The notes under the pieces were generated by a model that was given only the letters and a program-made list of their open reading frames with translations, made no database searches and was not told where the DNA came from. The translations under genes were made by a program, and so were the position numbers. Below, piece by piece: positions 11,831 to 22,749 of a stretch of DNA of 64,000 nucleotides. The stretch covers positions 20,967,125 through 21,031,124 of the forward strand of contig JBBMOA010000021.1 of the NCBI GenBank assembly GCA_037954235.1, written 5' to 3'. This DNA comes from Aulostomus chinensis (taxonomy: Eukaryota > Chordata > Actinopteri > Syngnathiformes > Aulostomidae). Every line of letters starts with the position of its first letter. The first letter of the stretch is position 1.

Positions 11831-13215
11831 ACCTCTTCCTGCGCATGCGGCGACGCTCATAAGAGGCTGTGCAGCAGGAGGAGCAGGAGCAGCAGGAGGA
11901 GCAGGCCTCCACGTGCTGCGGGGACAGCCTGAGCCAGCACGCCGTGGTTGACCTGGTGTTGGAACGTGCAGCCGTCAGATTCTGCTGCGTCCACCGTCAC
12001 ACTGATTTAAGTTGCTCTCAGCTGACGGACGAGAGGTCGAGCTGCCCTGCTGAGTGACTCACCTGGCTGGAACTTCCTGGTTCGATAGGGTGAGTCAGAG
12101 ATGAGACCAGATCCAAACCAGGGTGGGTGAATGACCGCTGCAGCTGACTGGCATCATGGGAACTGTAGGAATAGTTCAGGATGCGTCTCTGTTCCTCCCT
12201 GTCCGTCACCGATGTGGACCGGAGGCTTTAGGTCTGCCTCTGACAGTCTCAGTGCACAAACGTGGACTGACAAGCTTTCAGGGGTCAAAGGTCACAGGCG
12301 GCTGTTTCCTCATTCACAAACACTGGAAATCTGAGTTTAAGAGGCAGGACTGTGATTGTGACATCACACCAAAAAGTTAGGAGGCCAAGTAACAAGTGGA
12401 AGGATTTTAGTGTGGTTCTGAGGGTGTTTATTGAGAACGTTCCTTCAAGCTTCAGTGTGGCGTCAAGAGAACCAACAAATGTGCACCGGGACCGCCCCTG
12501 TGTCACGTCTACCGTCTGTCTTTTCATGACCATATTTAGAGTTGGACATGCTTTTGCGTCCTCATGTGCAAATGTTCCTCTGCTCGTCGTCTCATTCAGC
12601 GGTGCCTGCCACCAGCAGACCAATGACAACGAGCCGCCTGTGTGTACGTTCACCTTTGATTGGATGCTGATTAATGGACGCTGGCCCTTTATAGAGAGTC
12701 AATAGGAGTTTGTCTCTGTCAGGGGATCAAACCAGGAGGTGTCCAGAGAAGACGCAGACATTTGAGACGTTCAAGGAGAGCCAGCAAACACACACACACA
12801 GAAAACCCAAAATACACGGACAGATCTGGATCGAAGAGGCGGCGATGCAGACGCTTCAGGACGGACGAGTCGCTGAATGACTTCGAAAACCTTGCCGTCT
12901 ATCATCTTCTGTGATCTTCACAGCCGCCAGGTTTGTTCTGGAGTAACCACGCCCATTAGCGCTGTTCTGGGCTGAACTCTGACCCAGAACACGCACTCAT
13001 AGCTACTTTTAGGCGCCGTGCCAGCAGTTTCCAAGACGTGGACCCGTAACGTCCCCGAGTGACTCACAGCAGAACCACTGGAACTTCCCGAGTCACCTCA
13101 GCAGCCATTTGTCCCGTGACGCACTGCTGAAGGCTCCCAGCTCTGCCCAGAGTGGGAAAACCTCCCCGCCATTTTGTCCCTCATCCAGCCTCTTTGCAAA
13201 TAAGGTGGTGGCTGG
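11831..13215. other. Intergenic stretch, no gene recognised
   Basis: Small gaggag/gcaggagg runs occur near 11870-11905. The overlapping 117- and 122-codon ORFs on opposite strands at 12285-12705 have no recognisable homology. Confidence 0.35.
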
Positions 13216-13224
13216 GTGTGGGGT

Positions 13225-13450
13225 GGGGGTGGGGCACTGAGAAGCCATAAATATTTGATGCTCTATAATGGCTTGTTCACATTACCTGCCCACACCTCAG
13301 CCTCGGCGGAGCGGCCGGCCAGCGCTGGAAACCACTGGGAGCATATGGAGCACTTCAAACACTCAGCGGCGCCCGCGCCGAGCTGCGGTCGCGCCCATGA
13401 ATTATAGAGACGATCTAATTGTTTTCTCATTTGGAAATTCTGGGGCCCTG
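13225..13450. promoter_or_regulatory. Candidate conserved noncoding element D
   Basis: Aagccataaatatttgatgc, ctctataatggcttgttcac and, after a GC-rich centre, catgaattatagagacgatc and taattgttttctcatttgg. AT-rich homeodomain- and FOX-like cores flank a CpG-rich core. Composition-based call. Confidence 0.35.
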
Positions 13451-14528
13451 CTTCCCTGCTCTCAGGTTTAACGGCCTGTGGTTTCCAACGGGGGCACAGG
13501 ATCCAGGACCGCCTACCTCCTCTGTCGAATCCAAGGTGGTCCGGCCAGTCAAAGCAGAGCCAGATTCAACCTGTTGGGGGGGGGCGGGGGGGAGCAGGTG
13601 TGATCAGGACACACGTGGCTCGTGAGCGCTCTGCTGAGGCCGTCCTCACACGCAGAAGTTCATCTACCAGAGTTTCAGTCTGTAGCTCGCCGTCTAAAAC
13701 AACCTCCTCCCCTTCACCTCGGGCCGCATCCGTCTGACGAGTGATTGGTTCAGCCAGTCACATGACTCAGTGAGGAAGTGGCGGCCAGGACAGAAAAGTG
13801 CAGCTGAAGAACTTTTAAAGATGAAATTCTACTACAACTGTGCTACTTGTGAATACGATAAAGATCCTAACGACAGAGGCGTGACGTGAACGTCCAGTCT
13901 CCATCGTCGAGTCCTGACTGCGCGATGGAGTGACTGATGGGCCTCACTGGTCTGCCACTCAGCAGCCCGGCTCGTCCAGGACAGGTCTCTGTGACTCAGC
14001 TCTTTGGAGCAGGCACTTCACTCACGTAACAACACGGTGTCGTGTTTCGTGTGTGGGCGATGACTTCCTTTCACTTTCTGTGGAGCATGAAGGTTCTCCT
14101 GCCCACGTTTCTTGAAATAAAGTTCATCACAAATTAGCAAAAGATCATTAAAATGAAGAAAGCAGCAAAGAAGACCAAACCTTGAAGAACCAAGCACACG
14201 AGTGACGTTCAGAACTTCTGCTTCTGGTGCTTTCAGGGGTGCTGAAGCGGTTTGCTAGAACCGTCTGGAGGTCAGCACACGCGTCTGGAGGTGGGGGTCC
14301 TTCCAGAGCACCGGCCCCTAAAACGCTTCCATGTGGGGTTCGGAACATTGAACCGGTTCGGCGAAGCGGATTCAGACGGTCCAGCGTTTCACTGTTGAAT
14401 CAAAGTCGTGACTTCACCAGCCAGGACTTTAGTTTTTGATTTATTCATAAAAACCTCTTTTCACAGAAACGTTCCTCCAGCGAGACCTCTCACACGAGCA
14501 CGTAAACAAACAAAGAGCCAGTAAAGAG
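13451..14528. other. Intergenic stretch; nothing recognised
   Basis: A G-rich tract (ggggggggcgggggggag) is near 13575. A second potential AATAAA on the minus strand lies near 14439-14444 and could serve as a distal polyadenylation site of arhgap12. Confidence 0.35.
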
Positions 14529-14552
14529 TGTGTGTGTGTGTGTGTGTGTGTG
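14529..14552. repeat. (GT)n microsatellite
   Basis: A short GT tract of 12 units. Confidence 0.9.
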
Positions 14553-14569
14553 GCCCCCCAGCGAGCAGC

Positions 14570-14665
14570 TTGGCTCCACTCACTGGCTCCTCCAGCTGCT
14601 TAATCAAAGCTGGCACGCTGGCAATTACCTAATTAGACATCAATTAATGTGCAGCCTGCAGGTCA
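14570..14665. promoter_or_regulatory. Candidate conserved noncoding element E
   Basis: Dense cores: cttaatcaaagctggcacg (TCF/LEF-like AATCAAAG), ctggcaattacctaattag and catcaattaatgtgcagcc. It lies about 330 bp past the main polyadenylation site. Call rests on motif density only. Confidence 0.35.
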
Positions 14666-14971
14666 GTGGCTGCGTTTGACCTGCGAGGTGACGGCGAGAA
14701 CGCTTCTGAAGAACCCAGAAATCCGTTTAATGGGAGCAGAACGCCAGAGGTGGTGCTGCGACTCAGAGCTCTGCAGAAATACACTAAAGTACATTTCATA
14801 ATTAACAAGTAGAAGTATAAGTGATTGAAACCTGAAAGTTTAATCACTCAATTCAATAACTGGGATATCAGCGTTGAGTAGATTAATTCAATTATGTAAT
14901 TAAAGGCAAAGGAGAGGTGAAGCTTTAGAGTTGATTGAAGGTTAAATGGCTTCACCGTCTCATCACCACAC

Positions 14972-14991
14972 TCACACACACACACACACAC
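14972..14991 (-). promoter_or_regulatory. GU-rich downstream element of the polyadenylation site, a (CA)n microsatellite on the plus strand
   Basis: On the transcribed strand this is a (TG)10 run that starts 16 nt after the AATAAA hexamer. GU-rich tracts here bind the cleavage stimulation factor in vertebrates, so this microsatellite probably acts as the downstream element. Confidence 0.55.
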
Positions 14992-14993
14992 TT

Positions 14994-16253
14994 AGTTTGT
15001 CTTTTTTTTATTAGACAGGGCAATTTCACAAACAGCAGTTAGCTTGAAAATTACATTCAAAATGTGCAGCTGAGCACGCGCGAACACTCCAGACCACCGT
15101 CAGACTGAAGCCCCTCAGGGCTTCGTCTTCTCACAATCCCAGGATGTTTTAATTCAAATGTACAAAATCAAAAAGTTCACCATTAAAATCACTAGAACAC
15201 TGGAACAACTAGCTTCTGTCACTGTACATATGCTCTGAAGGGTTTAACAGGCTGTCAGCGCTCTACCACACACACACGCACACACACACACACACACACA
15301 CACCCTCAGCCCGTCTCCCTCCTCTGAATACTCTTTAATATTAGCTTAGCGGAGGCTCATCAATCCCACACACTCAATTCACGGCAGCGCACAGAAACCC
15401 ACGAACACCCGTGATGTTTCCCGCCAACACTGAAGGGTTCGCGCCGAGGATGTCGCACCTCGCCACTCCAGGCAAACGTCGCCCAGAACACATTTAGACG
15501 CCACGACACGCCACACAAAAGACGCTTCTGCTCAGGTCTGATGCCATTTAGCTTAATTCACTCACACACCAACATACACTGGGTCACCTCCAGCCTTCCA
15601 GTCACGGGAGGCTCTGGTCACAGGGTTAATGGTTGACACTGGTTGAAGGGGGGTGGGGCTGTGGGAGGTGGGGGTGGGGGTGGCACCGAGGTAAGCAGGA
15701 CTGTGGGGACACAATCTGTAACTCTGCTCCAGTTCATCCGAGTGCAAAAAGACAGTCTGTTAATAAAACACTGATTCTGATTCGAGCCGCCAGCACACGT
15801 CACAGACACGAGCGCCACGACACAGACACCATCACAGTCACATCAGACTCAACACGCCACTCGTCTTCAGGTGTTGTGGTCAGGTCTGTCGCCTCTAATG
15901 CCACAAGAGTGACGCGCTGCCGCCATTGGTCGCCGCGCTGCTCCTCCAGGAGGCGGGTGTGTCAGAGCTCAAATTACTGGCCACAAGGATTCAGTGTATG
16001 TGAACAACACCTGAATACTCAAAATCCACCAAATCACACAGACGTCGCCATGACAACACACTCGCCACCGGGTGATATCTGCACACTTTTTAAAATTATC
16101 TCCAAAACTTAAGTGCAACGCCTGTCATGCCTCTGTTAGCAGTCAGTGAGTGTGACTTGTTCCACTTGGTCCACAGCAACGTTCAGTTCAGTCAAAGAAA
16201 AGTGGGGAAAGCTCAAAGCTCCTCCTTCTCAGCCGCCGCCGCCGCCGCCGCCT
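14994..16253 (-). other. arhgap12: 3' UTR of arhgap12
   Basis: About 1.26 kb from the stop codon to the predicted cleavage site. It opens with a GGC/CGG trinucleotide run right after the stop (16252-16232) and contains a (TG)n tract at 15303-15266 in transcript sense. A CpG-rich stretch lies near 15850-15960. The distal boundary is predicted, not proven. Confidence 0.6.
15007..15012 (-). terminator. arhgap12: Polyadenylation signal AATAAA of arhgap12
   Basis: The minus strand reads CTAATAAAAAAAAG. It is the first AATAAA found after the stop codon, about 1.24 kb away, and is followed by a GU-rich tract at 14991-14972. Cleavage would fall near 14992-14997. Confidence 0.65.
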
Positions 16254-16428
16254 CTACCTGCCGAAGATGCTCTCGTACTCCAGTAGTATGAGCTCCACGA
16301 TCTGGTTCTGGTACACCATGTGGACCGCGATGTTGCCCGTCTCAGTCTCGGGCCGGAGCAGAGTGGGTCCGAAAACGATGGCCACGCTCTGGGTGGTCAT
16401 GCGGTTGGCCTCGCCGTGGTCAATCACC
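16254..16428 (-). CDS. arhgap12: arhgap12 exon 18 (last coding exon)
   Basis: The acceptor is TTCCAG|GGTG and the exon enters in phase 2. It encodes residues 787-844, the C-terminal half of the RhoGAP domain with NRMTTQSVAIVFGPTLLRP and the final helix VYQNQIVELILLE, ending SIFGR and TAG. Sequence is very close to mammalian ARHGAP12, and the small FGPTLL motif is the family signature. Confidence 0.97.
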
Positions 16429-16465
16429 CTGGAACAACAGGAGACTGTACATAAATGGCTTCAGG

Positions 16466-16498
<33 letters not shown>

Positions 16499-19400
16499 CA
16501 GGGGTATTAGCAGAACAGTTGTGTTCCAGAGCAGCTTGAGGGTTTCATCTAGGAAAAACAACATTACAACGTTACTCCTCCAGTCTTTACACACATCTCA
16601 GGGCTGGAGATGCGGCGCCGCGGCGATCCGCTCAGCGCCGCAGGCTACACAGCATAATAGCCTTTTTAAATAGAATCTACATCCTCGCATGCAGATCCTC
16701 AAAACAATAACATATTCATGGAGGAGAGAGAGAAGAAAGATCAAATCCGCCTGCTGATACACAGACCTCCATACACTGAATGTCACATTATAAATTTCCT
16801 GAAGAAACGCCACTTCCTGGCGAGTGAATTACAGCGAACACGCTGCCATATAAATGCAAATTGGAAAGCCAAGCAAATGTCATTGTGAACATATCATACT
16901 GCTGTCGGCTGCAGGGGGCTACGGATACACGCCGGGGCCGGCTGGCGTCCGTGTGTGACCGCCGGCATTTACCGTGCCTCCAGCCGGCGGTCACATGCGA
17001 GACACTGGTGATGAAGGCTGCGGGTCCTGAGGGGACCGCCATGTCAGGTGGGGGCCTTTGGTGACCTTGATGAGCTGATGACCTGGTCCTGTGACCCGTG
17101 GGACTTGACCCTTGTGTCAGCGCCACACGGTGGAGAACATTTTACTCTTCTGGCCGCCGCACTTTGCTGACGGTCCCTGCAGAGACCGACTCTGCCGGTC
17201 AGGTCTGGTTTCCCTCCTTCTTTTATGGACTCCAGCACCAAATCTTTCGGAGACTTTTCCCAGAAGTCATTTTAGTGATCGTTCAATCCAACAAATACCA
17301 AAGGTGCCTATGCAGCAGCGCCGTTCATGCGCAGGTTCACCACTTCATTACCAGGACTTTCACAAATTCTCTGTAAATTCTGTTCACACGCGAAACATGA
17401 AAACAAGTTCACGTCAATATTTGTATCCCACTAAAACGAATGGCAAACTGTGGATTCTACATCATACGTATTTCTGTACATGTTCATAAACAGGTATGAG
17501 TGAAAGAATCTCCCCAAACCACCTGGACTTCAAGGCCCAGGTCCGGTTTCATGAGCTCAGCTGAGGGGACCGTCAACGTACTTCAACCCTGTCAAACCGC
17601 TGCTGCTGCTGCTGAATGAGGGGCTTCGCTCTCAACCAGAGACAAACATCAAATCGATTCAACAAAGCCCCACCCTCATTTCAGGCTGCTTGGCCCTCAG
17701 CAGATCAGAGTTCTCAGTTTCCAAGTCTTCATCGAGTTCTGAAAAATCTAAGAGTCGACAAACGTGGCCACAGAGACTCAGGAGACCCGGCTCAGCCAGA
17801 GAGGAGCCCAGGAGAACACAGCAGCGTCAAAGAAGATCCTCTTATGAAACGAATGCAGTCACTGAAGAGGTCATTACAACAGCTAAGTATGAACTACGTG
17901 TGTGCCGTGAGGTGCTGCTGTCTTCTCACCTGTGCAGGTGCTTGAAGAGAGCCTGCATTGTGTCGTGGTTTGGTTTTGGTAACTTCTTGATCAAGTCTTT
18001 GATTGAATTGACTCGCTGCTTGTAGTCGGAACATTCTAAGGCAGAGAAACAGGCAGCTGGTCAGCAGATGAACATGTTCTTAGCACCATCTGGTGGCCAC
18101 AAACCAGGACGACAGGTGAGAGGATCCCGGTGGAGGTCCTGCTTTAAAGGGGACAAACCAAGTCACTCACTGATCGCGTTGACGAAGTCATTGAAGGACC
18201 CGTAGGAGAAGAGGGGCTCCGGAAGCTCCCTGAAGAACATCTTCAGAGCGCCAGTGGTGACGTGGATGTCCTCCCACTTGCTGTCATTCAGATCCACCTT
18301 CTCATCTGATGGAGGGAGGGAGGGAGGGCGTGTTATCAGGGTAAACTCATGTCAGATGTGAATCTTCTAGAAGCTGAACAGATGCAGGTGAACCCACGCT
18401 AGACGAGCCTGACTGTGCCAGTGCAAGTTTGGGTGATCTGTGTGCACGGGCGGAGGGCGGCCCGGCGGCCCGGCGGCCTGTGTGCACACAGCTGACGATT
18501 GTCCAGATATGCATCAAGCGATGTTGCAACTGTGATGACAGAGTTTTTACGCGTCTCGGCTCACTAGGCGTTAAACCGAGCGGTGAACCTCGAACCCTGC
18601 AGCCTCACCCCAAACACATCCTGGCACACGCGAGGCTCTAGACTAGAGTCAGGGGCGCTCAGGCGCAGAGGAGGGACTATGGTGCTGCGGCGAGGCGCCG
18701 AGCGTGAGTGCAGCGGCCGGTCAGCTGACTGGGGTCCTACCGTGGTTCACAGCGAAGCGCAGCTTCTGTATGACGGCCAGGTTCCCGCTCACTCTGTACA
18801 AACCGTCAACACTGAGACCTGCAGAGGGAAGAGGAGGCCACAGAGACACGGCGGTGAGTGTAGATGGGAGGATGTGACCTCTGACCTCTCACACTGCTGC
18901 AGTCAATGACGCTGAACAAAAAGAATCAATGCTCAAAGTCCATCTGCCCTTGTATTTGCAGCCATTGTCTTTTTGTTTGAGTAAATAATTTGTTCTGTGT
19001 GCCAGCAGATGTCGCGTCCTGTCAACCTGCGACTTTTCAGTGTCACTAGGTCGTGCACACAGAACCGCTGTTCTCCATCTGTGGGCCGGTCTGCGCGTCA
19101 GCGTGTTCCTGACTCGGAGAACATTCCTCCAGCCTGCATCCATAATCTCATTTGTTCTTTGTTGCTCTGTGAAAAGGTTACAGACTCCAGGGAGACGTCC
19201 ACAGTGAGGCCTCTGTCTCTCACTGGCTGCTGCCAGCAGCGGCAGCCAGTGAGAGAATGGCTGATGGTTGATTTCACGCTCCTGCACTCTGCGGACGAAA
19301 ATATTTGGGTCATAAACACACAGAACGTTCCTGAATCGTGGAGTGAGAATATTTTTGTTCAGCGTCAAATCTGAGAAACAAGTTACAACAAGCACGACGA

Positions 19401-21913
19401 ACAAGAAGAGAAGAAGAACCTGCAGGTAATTGCAGGTGTGTGTGAGCGTTTGTGTGAGCGCGTTGAGATGCTCAGCACTGACACCCAGTGGTACACCAAG
19501 TTACTGCTACTGACATTCAGTCACCTGTTGAAGGTTTTCATTCGTTCATGCGGCCGTGTTGCGGAGGAGGAGGGGTTCCTCACGTCAGGTCTGGTTTCTA
19601 ACCCCCTGATTCTGCTCGTGCTCCCCGCGGCCGTCGGGTTGATTCTGACTTCCTGTGTTTTCTTTCATTACTTCTATTCATCTTAAAAGCGCATCCTCCA
19701 TCCACGAGGTTACCCGCCAGCGCTCCAGCCAGTTTTACCATGAAACTCAGTACACAGGAGCACTCAAATTTTAGGGGCCTGGCTTGACCGTCGGACACCA
19801 TTTTGAATATCTGCTGTCCATTTATGCATTTCATTACTGAGATGTTTATATCAAAGCAGTTACTGATGAGCTCGTTAGTGAGAGCTGATTCTGATTGGTC
19901 GCCTGCCGTCTCATCAGGAGCAGGCAGGGTTAGAACCGATCTGACTTGTCCTTGAAACAAAGAAGGAACAAACTTCCGTCAGTGACCATGACGTCACAGC
20001 TGAATTAATAACTAGCCAGTTCCACTGTGTGCTGCAGGTTTTAGTCCTGAGGGATCAGAATGGACAGAGGAGGCAGGTGCCGGTTCTACCTGTGTTCTCC
20101 ACATGGTCGATGCACATTTTGACAAAGTTGGGCACTGACGTGTTCTCCCGCTGGCACAGACTGGTCAGACTGCAGCCAAAGACCTGATCTGGGGAGAGAA
20201 ACAGTCACATGGTCAGTGTCAGCAGGCCAGGGAGAGCCGGAGGTTCTGTGGTGGAGAACTGGTCCCGGCACGGCGCTGGTACCTTTGATGTAGCCTTTGT
20301 CCCTGACGGCCTGATACGTGGGTCGGCGTGTCAGGAACTTCTTCAGCTTCATCCTGGTCTTCTTCTGGTCTGATGAGTCCATGCTCACCGAGGTCTTCAT
20401 CACTGAGGGCGACAGGCAGCAAATGAGCTTCTGTCTTTACTCTCTGGCTACTCAGCTGCTCTCAGCCGTCTCACCTCTGTTCTTCTTGGAGTCCCGCTGG
20501 TCTTTCTCCTTGTCCTGTTTCTCAGCTCCCGGGGACTCGGGCATGTCCTCCTCTATGGCCTCGTCCGACTCCCAGGCCTGGACAGAGGGGGACGCCATGG
20601 ACTGAACCTCTTCACACCTTTTACTGACTGACTGGAGCTCTGGTGGAACTTCCCTACCGGCACCGGCACTAAGCTATGGATGCGCTGATGTTTCACTGCT
20701 GCTGCCTGCCAGCAGATGGATCACTAGCCTGCTAGCCTGCTAGCCCTAAGGCTACTACAGAAATCCACAGGTGAAGATGAATTGTCTGCAGCTAGCCTGA
20801 GTGGCTAGTCACATTTTCTTTTATCTATCGGGCTTGTTGAAGTTGCCACTCACTAGTCCTCACGAGTGCAGATAAAAGCTCAGATGTAACCCTGGTTTCT
20901 GTCATGGATGTGAAAGACCCACTCACGTGTGTGTTGATGGTCTCCGTCAGGGCCCGGTACCAGTCGTTGATGACACTGTCGATCTCTGACTGGATCAGCA
21001 GCTCAGTCCCTTGACGGGTCTTCAGCTGGGGGGGTCAAAAGGTCAAAGGTGAGCTGTATAAACTGGGTTTGACCAGAATGAGACCTTAAAACGTGGCGGT
21101 ACCTCGATGACGTGCTTCTTGCTGGACTTGTCCTTGGACGCCCATTCCACCGAACCCCCCCGCAGGTCGACAGTGAACTCGGGTTTGGACTGGTTGCTGC
21201 CGAACTTCTGAAACAAAGCCTCGGTATGAGAGATGCTGGCAGATGTTGGTGGGACAGGAGTGTTTGGGGAATTAGAGATGTGTTGGAGTCAAAGACACTG
21301 AACCAGGCAGCGCAGGCAGGAGTTTAAGTAGAAAACACTGAGTATTCAGGATAAAAGGTCTTGCTAACAGTATTTGGTGGTCCTGGTAGGGGGGCCGGGT
21401 CTCCACCCTCCACACGGCCGCACAGCTTCACTGCTATCAAGCGTCAACAGATTCCTCCTCACTCAGAACCCAAGCTCTGAGGAGCAAATCTCCACCGCGC
21501 TGAGCCATCAAACTCCCAACAGTCTAATAAATCAACCACGAGGGGTTCTTACTTTCATGTTATGAAGCTGTGTGGAGTGGGAATGCCAAACCTTCGTCAC
21601 ATGATGTGAAATTTACATTTGTTGAGGCTGATTGTAATTAACTGATAAAAAGTAACATTCAGGGGCCGGTGGTGAGTCCTGGTTGCAGTAAAACCCAGCT
21701 CAACTCAGTATTTTGTTGTAAGACCAGGTTAGTTTTGTTATTAATGTCACGCATGCACACAGCATGAACACAACACAAAGCTGTTTACATTATTAACTGT
21801 CTGAAATATTCAGATGTCAGTCTAGCTACACGTTCCACCAGGAGTAAAGATTGTTTAAAAAATTCCTTCAATTTTCTTTCAAATTTAAATCAAGACACAC
21901 ACACGCACGCACG

Positions 21914-21955
<42 letters not shown>

Positions 21956-22687
21956 CAGCCAAAGCAGCATGGAGAGGAAGCGTGGAGGAAGCAGGAGCAG
22001 TGAGACGTGCAGAGAGGAGGGACATACAGCGGCGGCCTGCGCAGGCCGACAGTTCAGATAGGAGACGGCAGGGCGGGGCTTGACTGAGCGCTTCCAGGTG
22101 CTAAGAAGAGTGAGGAGCAGCTCTGGGATGGAGCCGCTGCGGTAATACGACTTCAGGAGGGAGGAGAGGAGAAAGCAACAAAGAGACGATGACACAATTC
22201 ACAGCACAGGTGGAGATGAAGACTTCGCAGAATAAGGAGGAGATGAACGGATCGACACAAATAATAAAGCTCCCAAAGCTGGTGGAAACACAAGGGCTGA
22301 TGGGATACGTACCCAGCTCGTGCTGGCGCCCTGACCCTTGGCAAAGAGCAGGGAGGAACCCTGCAGCACCGTCCACGATGACGTCCAGTTCTTCCTGCGT
22401 GTCACAATAAAGCGCTGAATTACAAATCAAAATATGGCCAAACGCAAGGTTCACATCACAGGAAGGGGCAGCGTTTGACGGCGTCTAAATACTAACTCTC
22501 GCGCGGCGCGGCGTGAACGTCGTTCCCTACAGACTGACATTTGCAGTCACAGTCACAACTCCATGCTGTAGCACGGCAACATCCAACTCACCTGACTTTC
22601 TTCCCGTTCTCGGTGATCTTGGTGACGTTGAGGACGCCACACTTCTCTGAGGGCTGTGGAGGAAGAACAGTGGTGGATAAGAACCAG

Positions 22688-22749
<62 letters not shown>

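Noticed and set aside
12285..12705. Overlapping ORFs of 117-122 codons in the 3' flank
   Set aside because: Opposite strands, no homology recognised, no splice or promoter context.
18889..19404. 171-codon minus-strand ORF in intron 14
   Set aside because: No recognisable domain, overlaps an opposite-strand ORF and contains part of the inverted repeat; likely chance.
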